The position numbers were made by a program, and so were the translations under genes. A model generated the notes under the pieces. The model had not been told where the DNA came from. It was given only the letters and a program-made list of their open reading frames with translations, and did not search any database. Source: Girardinichthys multiradiatus (Eukaryota; Chordata; Actinopteri; Cyprinodontiformes; Goodeidae). Taken from it: a stretch of 64,000 nucleotides of DNA. Below are positions 1-44,300 of this stretch, in pieces. The DNA lies in the NCBI RefSeq assembly GCF_021462225.1, contig NC_061794.1, forward strand, positions 17,935,784 through 17,999,783. Direction: 5' to 3'. The first letter of the stretch is position 1. Each line of letters begins with the position of its first letter.

Positions 1-30689
<30,689 letters not shown>

Positions 30690-30879
30690 TTAATTCTGGA
30701 GAAATAATGTGTATAAAGCGTATTTTGCTGTCAGAAAAAAGGCAGGATACTGCTGCTGACGACACGGAGGCCGCCTTTCTCTGTTAGCTTCAGTCCTGCT
30801 TTTCCCCCTCTTCTAACCCTAACTTTAGTGTGTTTTCCTTCTTATAATCTCTCCCCCTCGACTAATTGGAAGATAATTA

Positions 30880-31370
30880 TAATCCACAGCGTTCGTTACG
30901 ACACTAAAATACGGGATTTCACCTCAAACGGAGGCAGCGAAAAGAGCCTAATTTGCATCTCCGAAAGCCGGGGTCTTGCGTCTTACTGCTGCCCGTGACA
31001 AGGAGCTGAAGTCGGCGTGTCCGAAAGGCTCGGCCGGGCTGAGGCGCCTCTCGTCTTTGGCAACAAACATGTCCGAAGCTGTACAATTACACTATTTCTG
31101 TGGATTTTTCTTTCTCCCCGACGGCTGCCTTGGGTCGGGTACCCACCTAGCAGAACAGCAGGAAGGCAAATAATATGTAAACCCAAACGAGCTACATGTA
31201 TGATATTCTTCTTCCTTCCGTCGTCATCCGGCTCCTTCTCCGCATCAAATCAAGCTCCAAACTCGCTTCGGTTGTCTTCCGTCGCCACCTCCAACTCCGA
31301 AACGAGACCACCAATTTGTCCTCCTTATTTGTGATGGCTGTTCCCTTGCTGTATTTTCTCCTCCAGAGGG

Positions 31371-31412
<42 letters not shown>

Positions 31413-32260
31413 CCCTCCCTCTCTTTTGTGGCAGAAATGTGTTATCAGTCCTTCACATCACTACCGACCCTCCAAAACTGCGCACCGACATACTGCTTAT
31501 TTTTTGAAAATGTCAGGTGAATCCTTCAACGAGAGAAAACTGATTTTTGAAAACGGCTGGGTTAAAGAAAATATATGGAAAACGTGACCAAGATCCGAGA
31601 ATCTCTCAAAATGTATCCACGTTTCTTGCAGGTGAAAAAAAAAAAAAAAAAAATCAACCCCCGCTGTCAGGCTTCGGGTTTTTTACACGGCCTCTAAATG
31701 TTTACACACCTACAGACTGTCACACAAACAGGTATTTACATATTCAACCCCTTGAATCGGAGGAGAGTAAACACGCCACAGGCTTGACACTCTTACATGT
31801 GCATTTACATTGAGAAAAAATAGGACGCGGGGCTGTTGTAGCAGCACATTCCCACCGTGAAAGGCCGCTCCTCTCCGGAGGGCGAGGGGGAAGGCGCTGG
31901 CCGAGGAAGGTGAAACACGGTCCAAGAAGCGCCTCTTCGGGGGGTTGTTATTATTATTTTCTCCCTTTCTCTTCCTCCGAGAATAGCAGGCTACATTGAA
32001 GAGGCAGACGGCACTGAAGAGACGCGGGGTGGGGCCACACAGCGCTCATTGAACCCTGGGAAGGGAGGACCGAGAAAAGCGGAGAGGAGAGGCCGCTGCG
32101 CTTCGTCACATGGCCGGGGCGCGGAGCTGCGTCAGCGGCACGGCCGTGCGCGCAAAACGGCGCCCTCTTTGAAGAAAAAGGACCGCGGCAGGGTGAAAGT
32201 CGTGCAAAGCAAGGGTCAGCGGCTAAGGCGGATTTATCTCCAAGCACCGAAAAATTAAGG
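30880..32260 (-). promoter_or_regulatory. gnas: CpG-rich block, likely gnas promoter and 5' leader
   Basis: The base composition shifts sharply from AT-rich flanks to CpG-dense DNA, densest at about 31000-31060 and 31850-32200. It lies just upstream of the gnas start codon. No TATA box is evident. TGCGTCA (AP-1/ATF-like) occurs near 32131 and a long CT tract at 31374-31409. CpG-island promoters are usual for broadly expressed vertebrate G-alpha genes; the transcription start is not determined. Confidence 0.7.
31374..31409. repeat. (CT)n dinucleotide tract in the gnas CpG island
   Basis: About 18 uninterrupted TC units, which read GA on the gnas sense strand. Such tracts in promoters can act as GAGA-type elements or simply be unstable microsatellites. 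Confidence 0.9.
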
Positions 32261-34260
32261 GCTGAGATATTAAAGGAATAAACTCGAAATAACGAAGCCG
32301 TAAAGCCACTAGTAAGATTTTTCAGTAGAATTGATAAAACTTATGATTTAATTTGCCACCTGCAGAACATGTCATGGTCTCTTTATTTCTTAGCCTGTCA
32401 ATCCTTATGTAATGAAGGTACAAATCTAGCCTCCTCGAAACAGGCTCCCAGGTGATGAAATCACAAAAGGCGAAACCGATCAAAGTTATTTTAAATAGGC
32501 TACTTTGTTTTTTCCTCTTTACTATTTTAACCAGATGTCTCTTTCAGTGGTGGTGCAGCTGGTATTCCCACGATCATCCTGTTCTTCGTTTTTAGTTTGG
32601 GGCAGTGTATGCTACTGCCCTCCAGATATTAACGGAGTCAACACCAACTATTCTAATTCTTGAACATAGATCTGAGTAATTCCCATTGTGATTGGACCAA
32701 TGAACACCGGGAAGGCTCATAAATTCAATCCTTTCCAGGTTGTCCGACCATTCATAAACAATGTTAGTGTCACTTCCTCTTCCCGCAATCTGCTGCACCA
32801 CCTATGGTTTCAACACATCCGCTGCTATTTGAATAGGAGTAAATGGAAATTCTGGGAGGACTGGTGTAGTAAAATCATAACATAAGCAAACTGTGGTTAC
32901 AAATATATAAAATCACTACTGGCCTCTGAATAGGAAGATTATATAGAAAATCACTGAAGTAAAGAGACCAAAGTCTTTCACTTTAGTCTATCTCCGAAGC
33001 TTCATGTCTGGACAAATTCAGCTTCTTGTTTTCTTTTATTATCTTTTTGTCAAATTAGGTCTGGTGTCCTTGTTTTATTTCTTATTCCAGTTAAGCTGAA
33101 TTTACACTTTTAGTCTTGCTAGATTTTTTTAGCAGCCTTTCCCAAAGTCAATCTTAGCATCTTAATTAGCAGGGTTCATAGTTTGGTGGGACTGTTTTAG
33201 AGTGCTTCAGATTTGACCTTTCAAACACAAGTTTAGTGTCCGGATAAACCACATCAATATTTCTGAGTTCTTTAAGCTGTAACTCCCTTCAGATGATCTA
33301 TGAAAAGGCAGAGTGTCTGATCATTGCCCCAGAGAGCATGGTGCCATTGATCAGGCAACAGAATGGACCTTTGAACTCTACCATCAAGGCAACCTTAAGA
33401 AAGGTACTTGTTTTTCAACCAATAAATAAATCTTAAAGGTCACTTAAAGCAACTCACCTGCAACTTCATTTTTTATTTTAAGAAGGTTGGTGGAAAAACA
33501 GGAATTTCAGATGGTTATTCATACTTCATTTCCCTCGTCTAGGATATTTTAAAGCAATTTTCACATGTAAATAAAAAAAATAAAAAAATGCCCTGATCGC
33601 CTTCAGTTGAACCCAGTTGATACCTTTGAGTTTTGTTTTATCTGCTTATTTATGAGTTCAACTTTTACTTTAAAATATAATGTTTACAGCTCTAAATAAG
33701 TAGGTATATCAACCGAAAATTCCAAGATTTTATAGGATCCAGTACTTGTGAACATCCCATTGGAAACTCAAGAAAACTGGACAGTTTATAATAAACCTGA
33801 AAGAATTCAAAGGTACAAGATTACAGTTGAATTTACAGTAAGTCTACTTTGGGAGATGTGGAAAGGCTTTCTATCTGGAAATGTATAACACTTTGTGGAG
33901 CTGCCAGGGGGATATAGCATTACCAGATATTCAGAATCTGTTTTTTAAAATTGTTATATGTTAAAAGGATGAGCCCAGTTCTTGCAGTGCACTATGCATA
34001 CATGCATACAGTAAAACACTTTTCAAAATGGTTTGAAGTAAAAAAAAATGGATGATTGCACTTGCCTGTTTCATGTTTGAAATAAACACTGTTAATGTGT
34101 AATGAAGAAACTAATTTGTAATGAAAATGAAATAAGTCAACTTATTCCCTATCAAACACATCGTAAATGTAATATGATTTAGCAATACAGAAAAAAGCAA
34201 ATAGGGAAAATAATAAAACCATTATAATTATTATTGACATCACTGTTGGATTAAATCAAC
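32261..34260. other. intergenic, no feature recognised
   Basis: AT-rich sequence between the gnas CpG island and a truncated Tc1. No supported gene. A 69-codon minus-strand open frame at 32592-32801 has no recognisable motif. Confidence 0.5.
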
Positions 34261-34261
34261 C

Positions 34262-35345
34262 AAGTACCGGATTGGAATGATTCAGATACAGTTCATAAAA
34301 AAATACATGAGTTTGGTCCATATGAACATTATAGTATCACACAGATGCTGCAGATTTGTCAGCTGCACATCCATGATGCAAATCTCCCGCTCCACCACAT
34401 CCCAAAGGAGGCCATTTGAGTCCAGTGAACTCATTGTTATGTTCAAGAAATAGGTCTGAGATGATTGGTGCTTTATGACATGGCACGTTATCCTGCTGTT
34501 AGTAACCATCAGAAGATGGGTACACTGTGGTCATAAAGGGATGGACATGGTCAGCAACAATACTCAGGTAGGCTGTGGTGTTAACACGATGCTCAATTGG
34601 TACTAAGAGGCCCAAAGTGTGCCAAGAAAATATCCCCCACAACATTACACCACAACCACCAGCCTGAACCGTTGATACAAGGCAGGATGGACCTATGCTT
34701 TCATGTTGTTGATGCCAAATTCTGACCCTACCATCTGAATGTTGCAGCAGAAATAAAGACTCATCAGACCAGGCAACGTTTTTCTAATCTTCTATTGTCC
34801 AAGTTTGGTGAGCCTGTGTGAATTGTACCCTCAGTTTCCTGTTCTTAGCTGACTGGAATGGCACCTGGTGTGGTCTTCTGCTGCTGTAGCCCATCCGCCT
34901 CAAGGTTCGATGTGTTGTGCGTTCAGAGATGCTCTTCTGCATGCCTTGGTTGTAACGAGTGGTTATTTGAGTTACTGTTGCCTTTTTATTAGCTCGAACC
35001 AGTCTGGTCATTCTCCTCTGACCTCTGGCATCAACAAGACATTTGAGCCCACAGAACTGGATATTTTCTCTTTTTCGGACCATTCTCTGTAAACCCTAGA
35101 GATGGCAGTGAGTGAAAATCCCAGTAGATCAGCAGTTTCTGAAATACTCAGACCAGCAACCATGCCACTTTCAAAGTCATTTAAATCACCTTTCTTCCCC
35201 ATTCTGATGCTTAGTTTGAACTGCAGCAGATCGTCTTGACCATGTCTACATGCCTAAATGCATTGAGTTGCTGCCATGTGATTGGGTGATTAGAAATTTG
35301 CAGTAACAAGCAGCTGGACAGGTGTACCTAATAAAGTGGCTGGTG
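34262..35345 (-). mobile_element. truncated Tc1-like transposon
   Basis: Minus strand: starts MGKKGDLNDFESGMVAGLSI at 35202, then RKCLVDARGQ-like, RRMTRLVRANKKATVTQITT and KNRKLRVQFTQAHQTW. Frameshifts and stops follow toward 34280. The right terminal repeat (GTACCTAATAAAGTGGCTGG) ends at about 35345. The opposite terminal repeat is missing. It abuts a (TA)n tract. Confidence 0.85.
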
Positions 35346-35346
35346 A

Positions 35347-35366
35347 GTATATCATATATTATATAT

Positions 35367-35418
<52 letters not shown>
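35347..35418. repeat. (TA)n tract next to the truncated Tc1
   Basis: About 70 bp of nearly pure TA directly outside the transposon end. Confidence 0.92.
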
Positions 35419-35419
<1 letters not shown>

Positions 35420-36120
35420 CAGTTGTGGCTTGGGCGGTCCACAAGGTCAAACTGGCCCAAACATGCAGAGCTGAAGCATTGAAACTAAAATGCACAATGA
35501 CTCCATGTTGAAATCTGTCAAAAGGTAATCGTCCACCATGATGTTTGCTGAAGCCAGCTGATAGACTCCATTGTTGTGCAATTTTTTTAAAGTGTACTTT
35601 ATAAAAATAGATTTTTTTGTAAAGTGCTGAGGTGGGAATCCATACTTCATTTTCAGGCTGTCATTTTATTATAAGGTGATACTTGTTAGTGAAAAAATAT
35701 ACAACGTCTTTAGAAGTAACTGAAAACCATGGGATAAAATTCCCCCCTTTTAATTCTTCTGAATTCTTTTTCAAAATGGCATGAAATTAAAATCCTGAAG
35801 TAGCCAACATTTTAAGACAACAGGTATATTTTGTATTGTAAATAAAATGTATCCAGAAAAAAAAGTGTGACGCTCAGTATTACTTATGCTGTTAGCCCTA
35901 TTCAACACTAGGGGGCAGCCCTCTTCTTACTTCGAGATGGAGTCTCAGAGATAATTTCCAGGTTTTTCTTGCATGCAAGTTGCAGTTTTCTCCTTTTAAG
36001 TTCAGGAAAGAAATTTGATTAAAACCAATATTGTCAAAGTACTTTACAAAGCAAATTGTCTTAAAATGCATCATAAATACATAAAAATAAAACTGTCATT
36101 TGTTGTTTTTGCTTAGACAG
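35419..36120. other. intergenic, no feature recognised
   Basis: AT-rich sequence with no supported gene or repeat on reading. Confidence 0.5.
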
Positions 36121-36123
36121 TGT

Positions 36124-36300
36124 TGTACAAAGGTATTCACACTCCTTAAACTTTTTCACATTTTGCCATGTTACAGAAGCAGATGTCAATGTAGCTTACT
36201 GGGATTTTATGTGAGACACAGAAGAGCATAATTGAGCAGTGGAAGGAAAGTATACAGGGATTGCTGTTTTTGCTTTTTTGTTTTGTTTTAAATAAGGTGA
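36124..36300. mobile_element. Tc1-like terminal repeat fragment
   Basis: TATTCACACTCCTTAAAC, TTTTTCACATTTTGCCATGT and GGGATTTTATGTGAGACACA match the end of the Tc1 family seen at 3660 and 43490. No transposase follows in frame. Confidence 0.65.
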
Positions 36301-36389
36301 AAAAAACAGCATCACAAAGACTAAAGAGCACACTAGAAAATACATTATCTACTACCACTGGCAGCAAGAACAGTGTTTGTGAAAAGTAG

Positions 36390-37935
36390 CAGTTGGTCTC
36401 TTACATCACTGTGAAGGAATTTTGACCCACTCTTCTCTACAGAATTGTTTTCATTCACCCACATTGGAGTTTTTCAAACATGAATGGCCTGTTTAAGGAT
36501 ATTCCACAGTGTCTAAATTGTATGCAAGTGTAGGCTTTCACTAAGCCACTGCAAAACCATCATCTTGATTTTTTTCTTTTTTAGCTATTCCGAGGTGGAC
36601 TTGCTTATGTGCTTTGGACCGTTGCGTAGCAGTTGCAGAACAGGTGCAATAATAATCGTCTCATCAAGGAACAGGATCTAAATACTTTTATTTTTACAAC
36701 ACAGTAGCATGCGAGACACTAAATTTGCAGGCAGCGACGTCCTCTCTTACAGCTCCCAGCAGGAGCGTCAGGCAGCTTTTTTCAGGGTGTTGTAGCTATG
36801 TTGCCCAAATGGGCCTTGTGCCGTGCTAGTTAAGGTCCCACCTGCTACAACATTTGGGAACCAAAGATACAAAAAGTATAAAATGAAAATAGACCTACTG
36901 GAACACAAAATTAATACTAGATATATGAAAATGCTGTAAAAAAATGTTTTGAGAAAGTTCATTGAAATAAATTATAGATATAAACAAAAAGCGACCCAGG
37001 TAAAATTGTCCCGCTTTAAACCCGAAATGCACTTGAGCTCAACATCACAAACTGACAGCTGGGCAATCTTCATCAGGGTTTTCAGGTTCAGAGCTGAATT
37101 AATGGTTCCATCAATTATGGGATGTCATTCAGCAGCAAAGCACCCCCAGACCATCACACAACATGCTTGACTCTCAGTATGATGTTCAATTCCTGGAATG
37201 CTGTACTGTTTTACAACAGACGTATCAGGACACACAACATCTACAAAGTTATTCTTTTGTCTTCTCAGTCCACAAAAGATTTTTTTAATGTTTTGGGGAA
37301 GATTGAGATGTTTTTTAGCAGATGTGAGATGGGTCATTGTGTCAGCCTTATTGTTGAATCATGAACACTGACCCTAACTGAGGGGAAGTGAGGCCTGGAG
37401 AGCTTTAGATGTTGTTCTTGGTTCTTTAGGATTTGGTAGTTCAACTATTCCTGATAAGGTTCACTACTGTTCTCTGTCTTCTCTATTTGTGGATAAAGGC
37501 TCTCATTGTGATTCGACAGGAGCATATGACTTCTTAGCACATTTGTAGACTGATGCAGGTCAAAGACTTTGTTTCTCACCTGTTCTTGCATTTTTTTAGA
37601 TCAAGGCACAATGTTTTGCTTTTTAAGACCTATTAGCCTACTTTATGATGTCAGACAGATTCTAATGAAGGAATTTCTTGATTTTGCAGGGCTGGCAGTG
37701 GTCAGGCGTGGGTGTGGAACATCAATTTAAACCTCAGCTTTAAAAGCTATTTGGTTAAGAACAGTTGGCTCAAACACAACTACTTTTTCACTCATAGAGC
37801 CAGGATGGTTTGGCTAGCTTTTTGTATTTACTCAGGTTATTTTTGTCTAATAGTAACATTTGTTTGACAATCTGAAACATTACTTGTGTTAAAAAAAAAA
37901 AAAACAGAAAAAAAAAATTCACATCACTATTTATC
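36390..37935 (-). mobile_element. decayed Tc1 transposon split by an unrelated segment
   Basis: On the minus strand it matches the second Tc1 family (same as 12890-13660). The transposase 3' part lies at 36390-36620 and the middle and 5' parts at about 37060-37620. A terminal segment ends near 37935. About 430 bp (36625-37060) between them does not belong to the family. Stops and frameshifts throughout. Confidence 0.7.
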
Positions 37936-38960
37936 CAATTTAAAGTCACGAGTTTTTTAAAATTAAAAGTGTTTTAACTCTTAATAAGAAAAATGCAAGG
38001 TATGAATTTAAATATGTTATTTTTCCTCCTAAATAAACTCAAATTATTGACTTTTTCAAAAGTTTTCTTTGTGAGATGATGATTCTATAAAAAAAATTTC
38101 TTTAATTAATTCTTTCAAAGAAACATTTTACAATTGAGACGGTCACATATCTTAACCATAATCTGCATCTTTTCTGCCTGTATTAAAAAAATGTCCTATA
38201 CATTTCTGTAACAACAAATAGAGCTGAATTATAATACATTATCTCAACAAACTTTAAAGTAGTCTAAATAATCTGGATACGTGTTCTGTTAAAAGACTTT
38301 TTACTTCACTTCTACAACTTTAACAAACACAAATACATAAACAAAAAGCAAAAAAAAATAAAAAAATAAATCCCGCAAAATAAAAAAAAAAATCTATGAA
38401 ATAACAGAATCTTCTTGTAATAAGCATCATATGCTTGGCAGAAAATGTATGTTATTGATTGTCTCAGCCTTCACACACTGATTATTCCTCTGTAGTCACA
38501 CCAGCGCTTTAATGGCCTTGATGCCATGAATATTAGATATACTTCCCTTCACCCTACAGCACAAATATGATGAGCCAGCCTGAGGGGCCATAAGGAAACA
38601 AATACAGCCGTGTGTGAGTGTCTGTCTGGGCTGAAAAAACAAAGAAACATTATTTTCAACATATATGAAGGCAGTGATACCTTTGTTCGCTTGCAGAAAA
38701 AACACAATATTTCTATGAAAGGCACCTACAATGAACGTTAAATAATTCTGCTCTTTTAGATGCTTTTATTTAACAGTGGAAGCAGATGTTTCGGTCAGGT
38801 AATAATAGAGGCTATCTTTCTGTGTGAGATTAGCTGCAATATGTGGATAGGAGATGCAGCACATTAAATGAGAGAGGTGAGGGAGGGAGTGGAGGGTGTG
38901 ACAGAGACACAAGCAAAGAGCAAAGGGAGTCACCTTCAGTAGAGGCATCATAAAGTCAAG
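37936..38960. other. intergenic upstream of piezo
   Basis: AT-rich with A-runs. No CpG island, gene or known repeat is visible. Confidence 0.5.
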
Positions 38961-39074
38961 GTTTACTTCTTTCAGTGCTGCCTGGTGCTGAACTCACATT
39001 TTACATGTCTTGTTCCTATTTGAGGGTTTTGGACTTTTAAAAGCTGTATTAGAGGATGTTTTGACTGCTGAGAA

Positions 39075-39128
39075 ATGAGTGAGCCGCTTGGATTTTCTGT
39101 CCACCTTTCTGAGGAAATTATTTGTTGA
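39075..39128 (+). promoter_or_regulatory. possible upstream ORF in the piezo leader
   Basis: ATG at 39075 with G at -3 opens a 17-codon frame that closes at TGA 39126-39128, 43 nt before the piezo ATG. It would matter only if the leader includes it. Confidence 0.35.
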
Positions 39129-39171
39129 GCGATTGTGTCTGAAGGAAACTGCAGGAGTTTCAGAAAGCAGC

Positions 39172-39235
39172 ATGGCAGGGGATCTTGTGGTTGGGATACT
39201 TTATAACTTATTACTACCTCTGCTTCTGCTGACTG
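39172..39235 (+). CDS. piezo coding exon 1
   Basis: ATG at 39172 in a strong context (A at -3, G at +4). 64 nt, phase 1 at a GTGAG donor. It encodes [21 protein letters not shown], equivalent to the start of the first membrane helix in PIEZO1/2. The 64-nt length and phase suit the family exon 1. Confidence 0.92.
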
Positions 39236-41229
39236 GTGAGTGTTTTTAAAAATTTTTTAATTACTAAGTTTATGACCCGTTTATGAGGTTTTAACTTACA
39301 ATTTGAGTAAAGCTGAGATTTAGGTGCGTTTTGATGCAGGTCAGTCTGTGGTGCACGCTCTAACAAATAAAGGTCTCTCCATGCTGTGGTGATAAGGAAT
39401 TCAGCCTTGAAGTATTGAGAAAATGCAAAAATAATAATTTAGACTTTATGATGGAAAAGACCAGAGACCAGAACCTGCTGGCTCTGGACAAACACTAACT
39501 TTATGTCACAATTTCAGTGATTTTCCTCTGCCACTCGATCTATTTCAATAGCAAAACTAACAGTATTCCCGCAGCCAGAAATTATTTTGGATCACCTATG
39601 TTTTCCTACAGCATCCTATATTGTTAAAATGCTTTGTTCAAAAAATAAAAATGCTTTTTTAGTTTAGTTTCACTTCAAGAATGAGTCTAAAGAGCACCCG
39701 AGAAACTAAAAAGCTCACAAATATTTTAATGGTTATTTTAGTCTGTTTTTGTATTTTACCTAATCTTTAAATGTGTATTTATATGACTAAATTCTGCAGG
39801 TCTTCGGTAAACTTTATCTTTTTCATTTAAAAAAAAAAATATGGTATACAAAAAAATGACATTTAAATTATTATAAATTAATACCAATTAGAAATAACTA
39901 AGGAGAGAACAGTTTTAGGTGTTTTCACCCTAAACAGCTTAATGACTTTCTATGCCTAATAGAAAAACAAATGGCTCTGATGGGCCAAGTTAAACCATTT
40001 CTATCCAACTCTTTCATTTGTTTCCTTTTCTCCTCAGCTTCTTCATTTCGCTATAATGGCCTTTCCGTGGTGTACTTTGTGTTTCTGCTCACCGTACCAC
40101 TGCTGCCGAACCCGAGCTTGGTCACCCTAAAAGGTGAGAAAAGCTTCAACAATTAAAATTGTATTTCAGATATTGCACATCTTTTTCCAGTTTCAGTTAT
40201 TAATGTCTGAATTTTATAATAATTTAGTTAAACGAAGTCAGGTCAACATGTTCCAAATAATTCTTGTACATAGATTCACGCATGTTTTCTGCAAGAAACG
40301 CTGCAAATATAACAGTTGTATTAAAATATTGAGTGCTAGGACTATATTTATTGTACGAGATTTAGTTACATACTTTAAAGCTGATTTAAAGTAGTCACGT
40401 CTGAGAATTTGCACAGATTTTTGAATAGTTTGAATCATATTCTCCATCATTTATTCTCTAAGAGCTACAGATGAGTCCGTCTTACCACCTTTAAATAAAT
40501 TAAAAAGTGTTTCAATAATTTGGTTCAACAGAGCTGATAGTGGTCAGCATGGGTGTGTCCAGCTAAGCGACAAATGAAAAACAAGCTTGGACAGAATTTA
40601 AAAAATGCTTCTTTAAACCAAATTATTATTTAGAGCTATAGTTTTTTTGTGTCCATTTATGAAGATATATCATGTTGTGTTTTCACATTTTCGTTAAATA
40701 AAGAGCTCACTTGTAATGGTCTTCCTTTTAAAAGGTCTGTGATATTAAACCTTCCATGTTAAAAAATACTTCCAGTCCGTGTGTTTAAGTTTGTTTAGGC
40801 TTTTACAGGCTGATGATTCATAATTTGTTGCTTATATGGACTCGTTTTCTGATGAGTTGCTGATGGTGCATTCAGTGAAAAATGGGAAATCCAAAAGTCC
40901 AACTTTCAGCCTGAACAAAATGGAAGAAATAAAACATTAGAGAATGTATATGTGGGGCATTTTGTTGGTCTTACTTCCAGGCAGCACAGATAAGCGAGAT
41001 TTAAATGAGAGGTTTGGGACAGAAGGAGAAATTAAAAAACTGTAGTCTAAATAGGAGGGGTGACATACATACCTTTTCTAAAAAATCTGTAATTCATGTT
41101 AAATAAGATGTGGATGCCTCCCCATCTAGAACGAGTTAGTGTTTTATGAGGAGTTTTTGTTTTTAAACTGAGGCGACTTCAGAAACCCACGGCAGTTCAT
41201 TACAGACAAACCTACATATATGATGTATG

Positions 41230-41328
<99 letters not shown>

Positions 41329-44300
41329 GTTACAGTTTATGTTCTGGAGAATCCCTCTTGGCCAGGTAGTGATCCAGTCCAACAGTCCTTGGTTGATCTA
41401 ACCCTATAGGCTTGTGTTAAGGGTTGGAACAAGCATGTTAGGCTAGGTTTTCAACTCAAAATATGAGTTAAAGTGATTAATGTCTGATTTTAAATGGTAA
41501 GTTTGGATTTTTTGAAGTGAGGGTCTGTGAAGTTATTATTTTAAATTGTTCTCTTACCTGTAGTAAAATATAGTTTCACCATGAAGTTTCAGAACGTCTG
41601 GTTAGACGCGTGCCGTCTCAATCTGCCTCACAGATGACCATGAGTCCGCCGGGGATAATCTTCAAACAGTTATGAGATCTGGAAAGCACAGGAACCTACC
41701 ATCTTTTATGCAGCGGCTGCACAGCTGACAGAGTGACACAAAATCTAAAACTTTACTCTGTTCTTGGCAGAGCTGGAGCGGACCGACATGTCGCAGCTGA
41801 TACAGCCTTCAGGCTCAGCTGGGGTAGATGCCCCAAGGAAACACAGGCAATGTTCAGCAGTACCTAACAGCACCAAAAATAATAATGGTCTGTTGTGAAA
41901 TTAGAAACTGTTAATATCTCTCAACTTAGTATTATATCACACTGATAACAGTTTCAGTTTTAGTTGTACATTGATAAACCAGATGGTGTACATCTGACTA
42001 GTTTATTAGACTTTAACCTACTCCAAGGACATTTTTACCTTTCAACAAGCTTACTGTGACACATCATGTTTTCTACTACAGGTAAAAGAACTATTTCCAA
42101 CAAGAACGTTTCAAAACCTCCCCTTGAAAAATGTAAACTAATCCTTTATGGCCACTAAAGAACTGGGATGATGAGAATAACCTCTAACGTGGATTCCCAA
42201 ACAAGTAATATCTGGGTTAGGTTTTATAATGTCTAATGAAAGTTGTGTTGTGTAACAAAGTTAAAACTCAATCTATGACACAATATAAATATTAACTGTC
42301 TGTATTAATTTTATGGACTATTATTTGGTCTTACATCTTATTTAATCATGTGAAAAAGCTTCAGAGAGGTCTGATCAGGTTGTTGTGGAGGTCAAAAGGT
42401 CGCTCTGTGAGGAATGACCCAACAAACAGGGTCACATTTTTGACACAAAATTTTGTCAAAACTACCAAACCTCTGTCCTAACAGGAGAAACCCAACATCT
42501 GGGTTAAAGGAACAACTCTACAGTTTGTTTGAGTTGGTGGAAAATAGAGTACCCAGAAAAAAACAATTAATGCACAGGAAGAGGATGTAATAAACACAAC
42601 ACGCATTACAGCAAACTTACTGTTTTTAACTTTCACTCCTTCTTGCTCCCTATAAATAACTATGTTATGAACCTTATTTAAGTCAGACATGAGTGAGTAG
42701 GTCATGTGTGTTTCTTGTATTGATCACAGCAAACAGATGAATTAAAGCATCTGTACCCCTCCCTCAAAGTACTTTGTAAAGGGGGGAAGTGGTTCAAATG
42801 ACTAAATCAATTATGCATAGCCTGGTAATTACAGCAAAGAATTAAAAGATGTGATGTCAGCGATCTTCTATCTCCACCATCACTGAAAAACAGTTTGCCT
42901 TTCAGCTACACAGAACCCATATATTTTGCTCTTCATAGTTCGATCCTGCCCTCCTTGGGCTAAGTCATAAAATGCGTGCTCATCTCGTGTATGTGCAATT
43001 TGTTTTAGGTGTGGACACACCTATAATTCTCAGTGTGTGTGTGTGTCTCTGTGTAAGCAGAGAGGTTTAAGTGAAACAATGCTTTTAGTAAAAATGGTGA
43101 ACATCAACGGAGCATCTGCTGGCTCAGCTGCAGTTGAGCTACATCAGCTATTAGTGTCCCTAACATTTTGATTGTAAGAGTGAAACTCTAGAAAATCAAT
43201 GTGGAACGGTTCATTTATTTTGTAATCAGGACCAGATTTTGCTGCCCAACTGCTTGTTCTCAACATGTATTGTTGTCTTAAACGTAGTAAATTCACAAAA
43301 ATGTGATAAAACCTTATGAAGTCATTCAAAATGTATGAAGCATTATTTAAAAATTTTATATTTGGATTAGTTTAAAGTGAAATTATTGTTCCACAAATAA
43401 CTGAGTATGATGGTGGAAACCTTCTAACAAATGCTTTAATTTAGTCAAAAGAAGTACCCAGTTTCATAATAAAGAATACAGTGAGTGACAGCAAAAATAT
43501 TCATACCCCTTAAACTTTTTTACACTTTATTACATTACAACTACAAGCTTTTATGTATTTTAAAAGGATATTATGTAAAAAAACAAAACAAAAAAACAAA
43601 ACAATGTAGTGCATAATTGTGAAGTCTAAAAAATCTAAAAAGAGAGGCACTTAGGTTAGATGAGACCAACAATAAATTTTTCTATGTATGGCAGCTATTT
43701 GTAGAAAACACTGAACACACCATTTAGACAGTTAAGCATGGTGGTGGCAGCATCATGCTGTGGATATACTTTTTATTAGCTGGAACAGGGAAACTGGTCA
43801 AAGTTGATGAGGGGATGGAACTAAATACAGGCTAATATCGATAGAAAACCAGTTAGAGGCTGTAAAATACTTGAGACTGAGGAGGAAGTTCATGTTCTAG
43901 CAGCACGACTGTAAACATACAACCAGAGCTAGAACAGAATGGCTTGGATTAAAAGATATTCATGTTATAATTATAATGAACCAGTTAAAGACCAGTCCTA
44001 AATCTAGTTTAAGCCAGGCTTGAACATTGATGTTCACAGACACTTTCCATCCAATCTGAAGGAGCCTGGGCCATTTTGATAAGGAGAACGGGTAAAAAGT
44101 GCGGTCTGTAGATGTGCAAAACTGGTACAGACATAACCCAAAAGAATTGCAGCTTTAGAGCAACAAAAAACTGTTCTATTAAGTATTGGCTCAGGGAGCT
44201 GAATACATTTGTATCACATGTCAGATTTTCTTTGTAAGAAACTGGGAAAACCATGCATCATTTTCCTTCTGCCTCAAACCATATGCACTACTTTGTGTTT

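Noticed and set aside
31954..32258. Overlapping open frames on both strands in the CpG island
   Set aside because: GC-rich DNA lacks stop codons by chance. The frames show no domain and no splice link to gnas exons.
32592..32801. 69-codon minus-strand open frame in the intergenic region
   Set aside because: No recognisable motif, splice context or conservation evidence from the sequence alone.
33895..33950. Possible L1-type phrase (GDIALPDI) near 33910
   Set aside because: Too short, and no supporting RT motif nearby.
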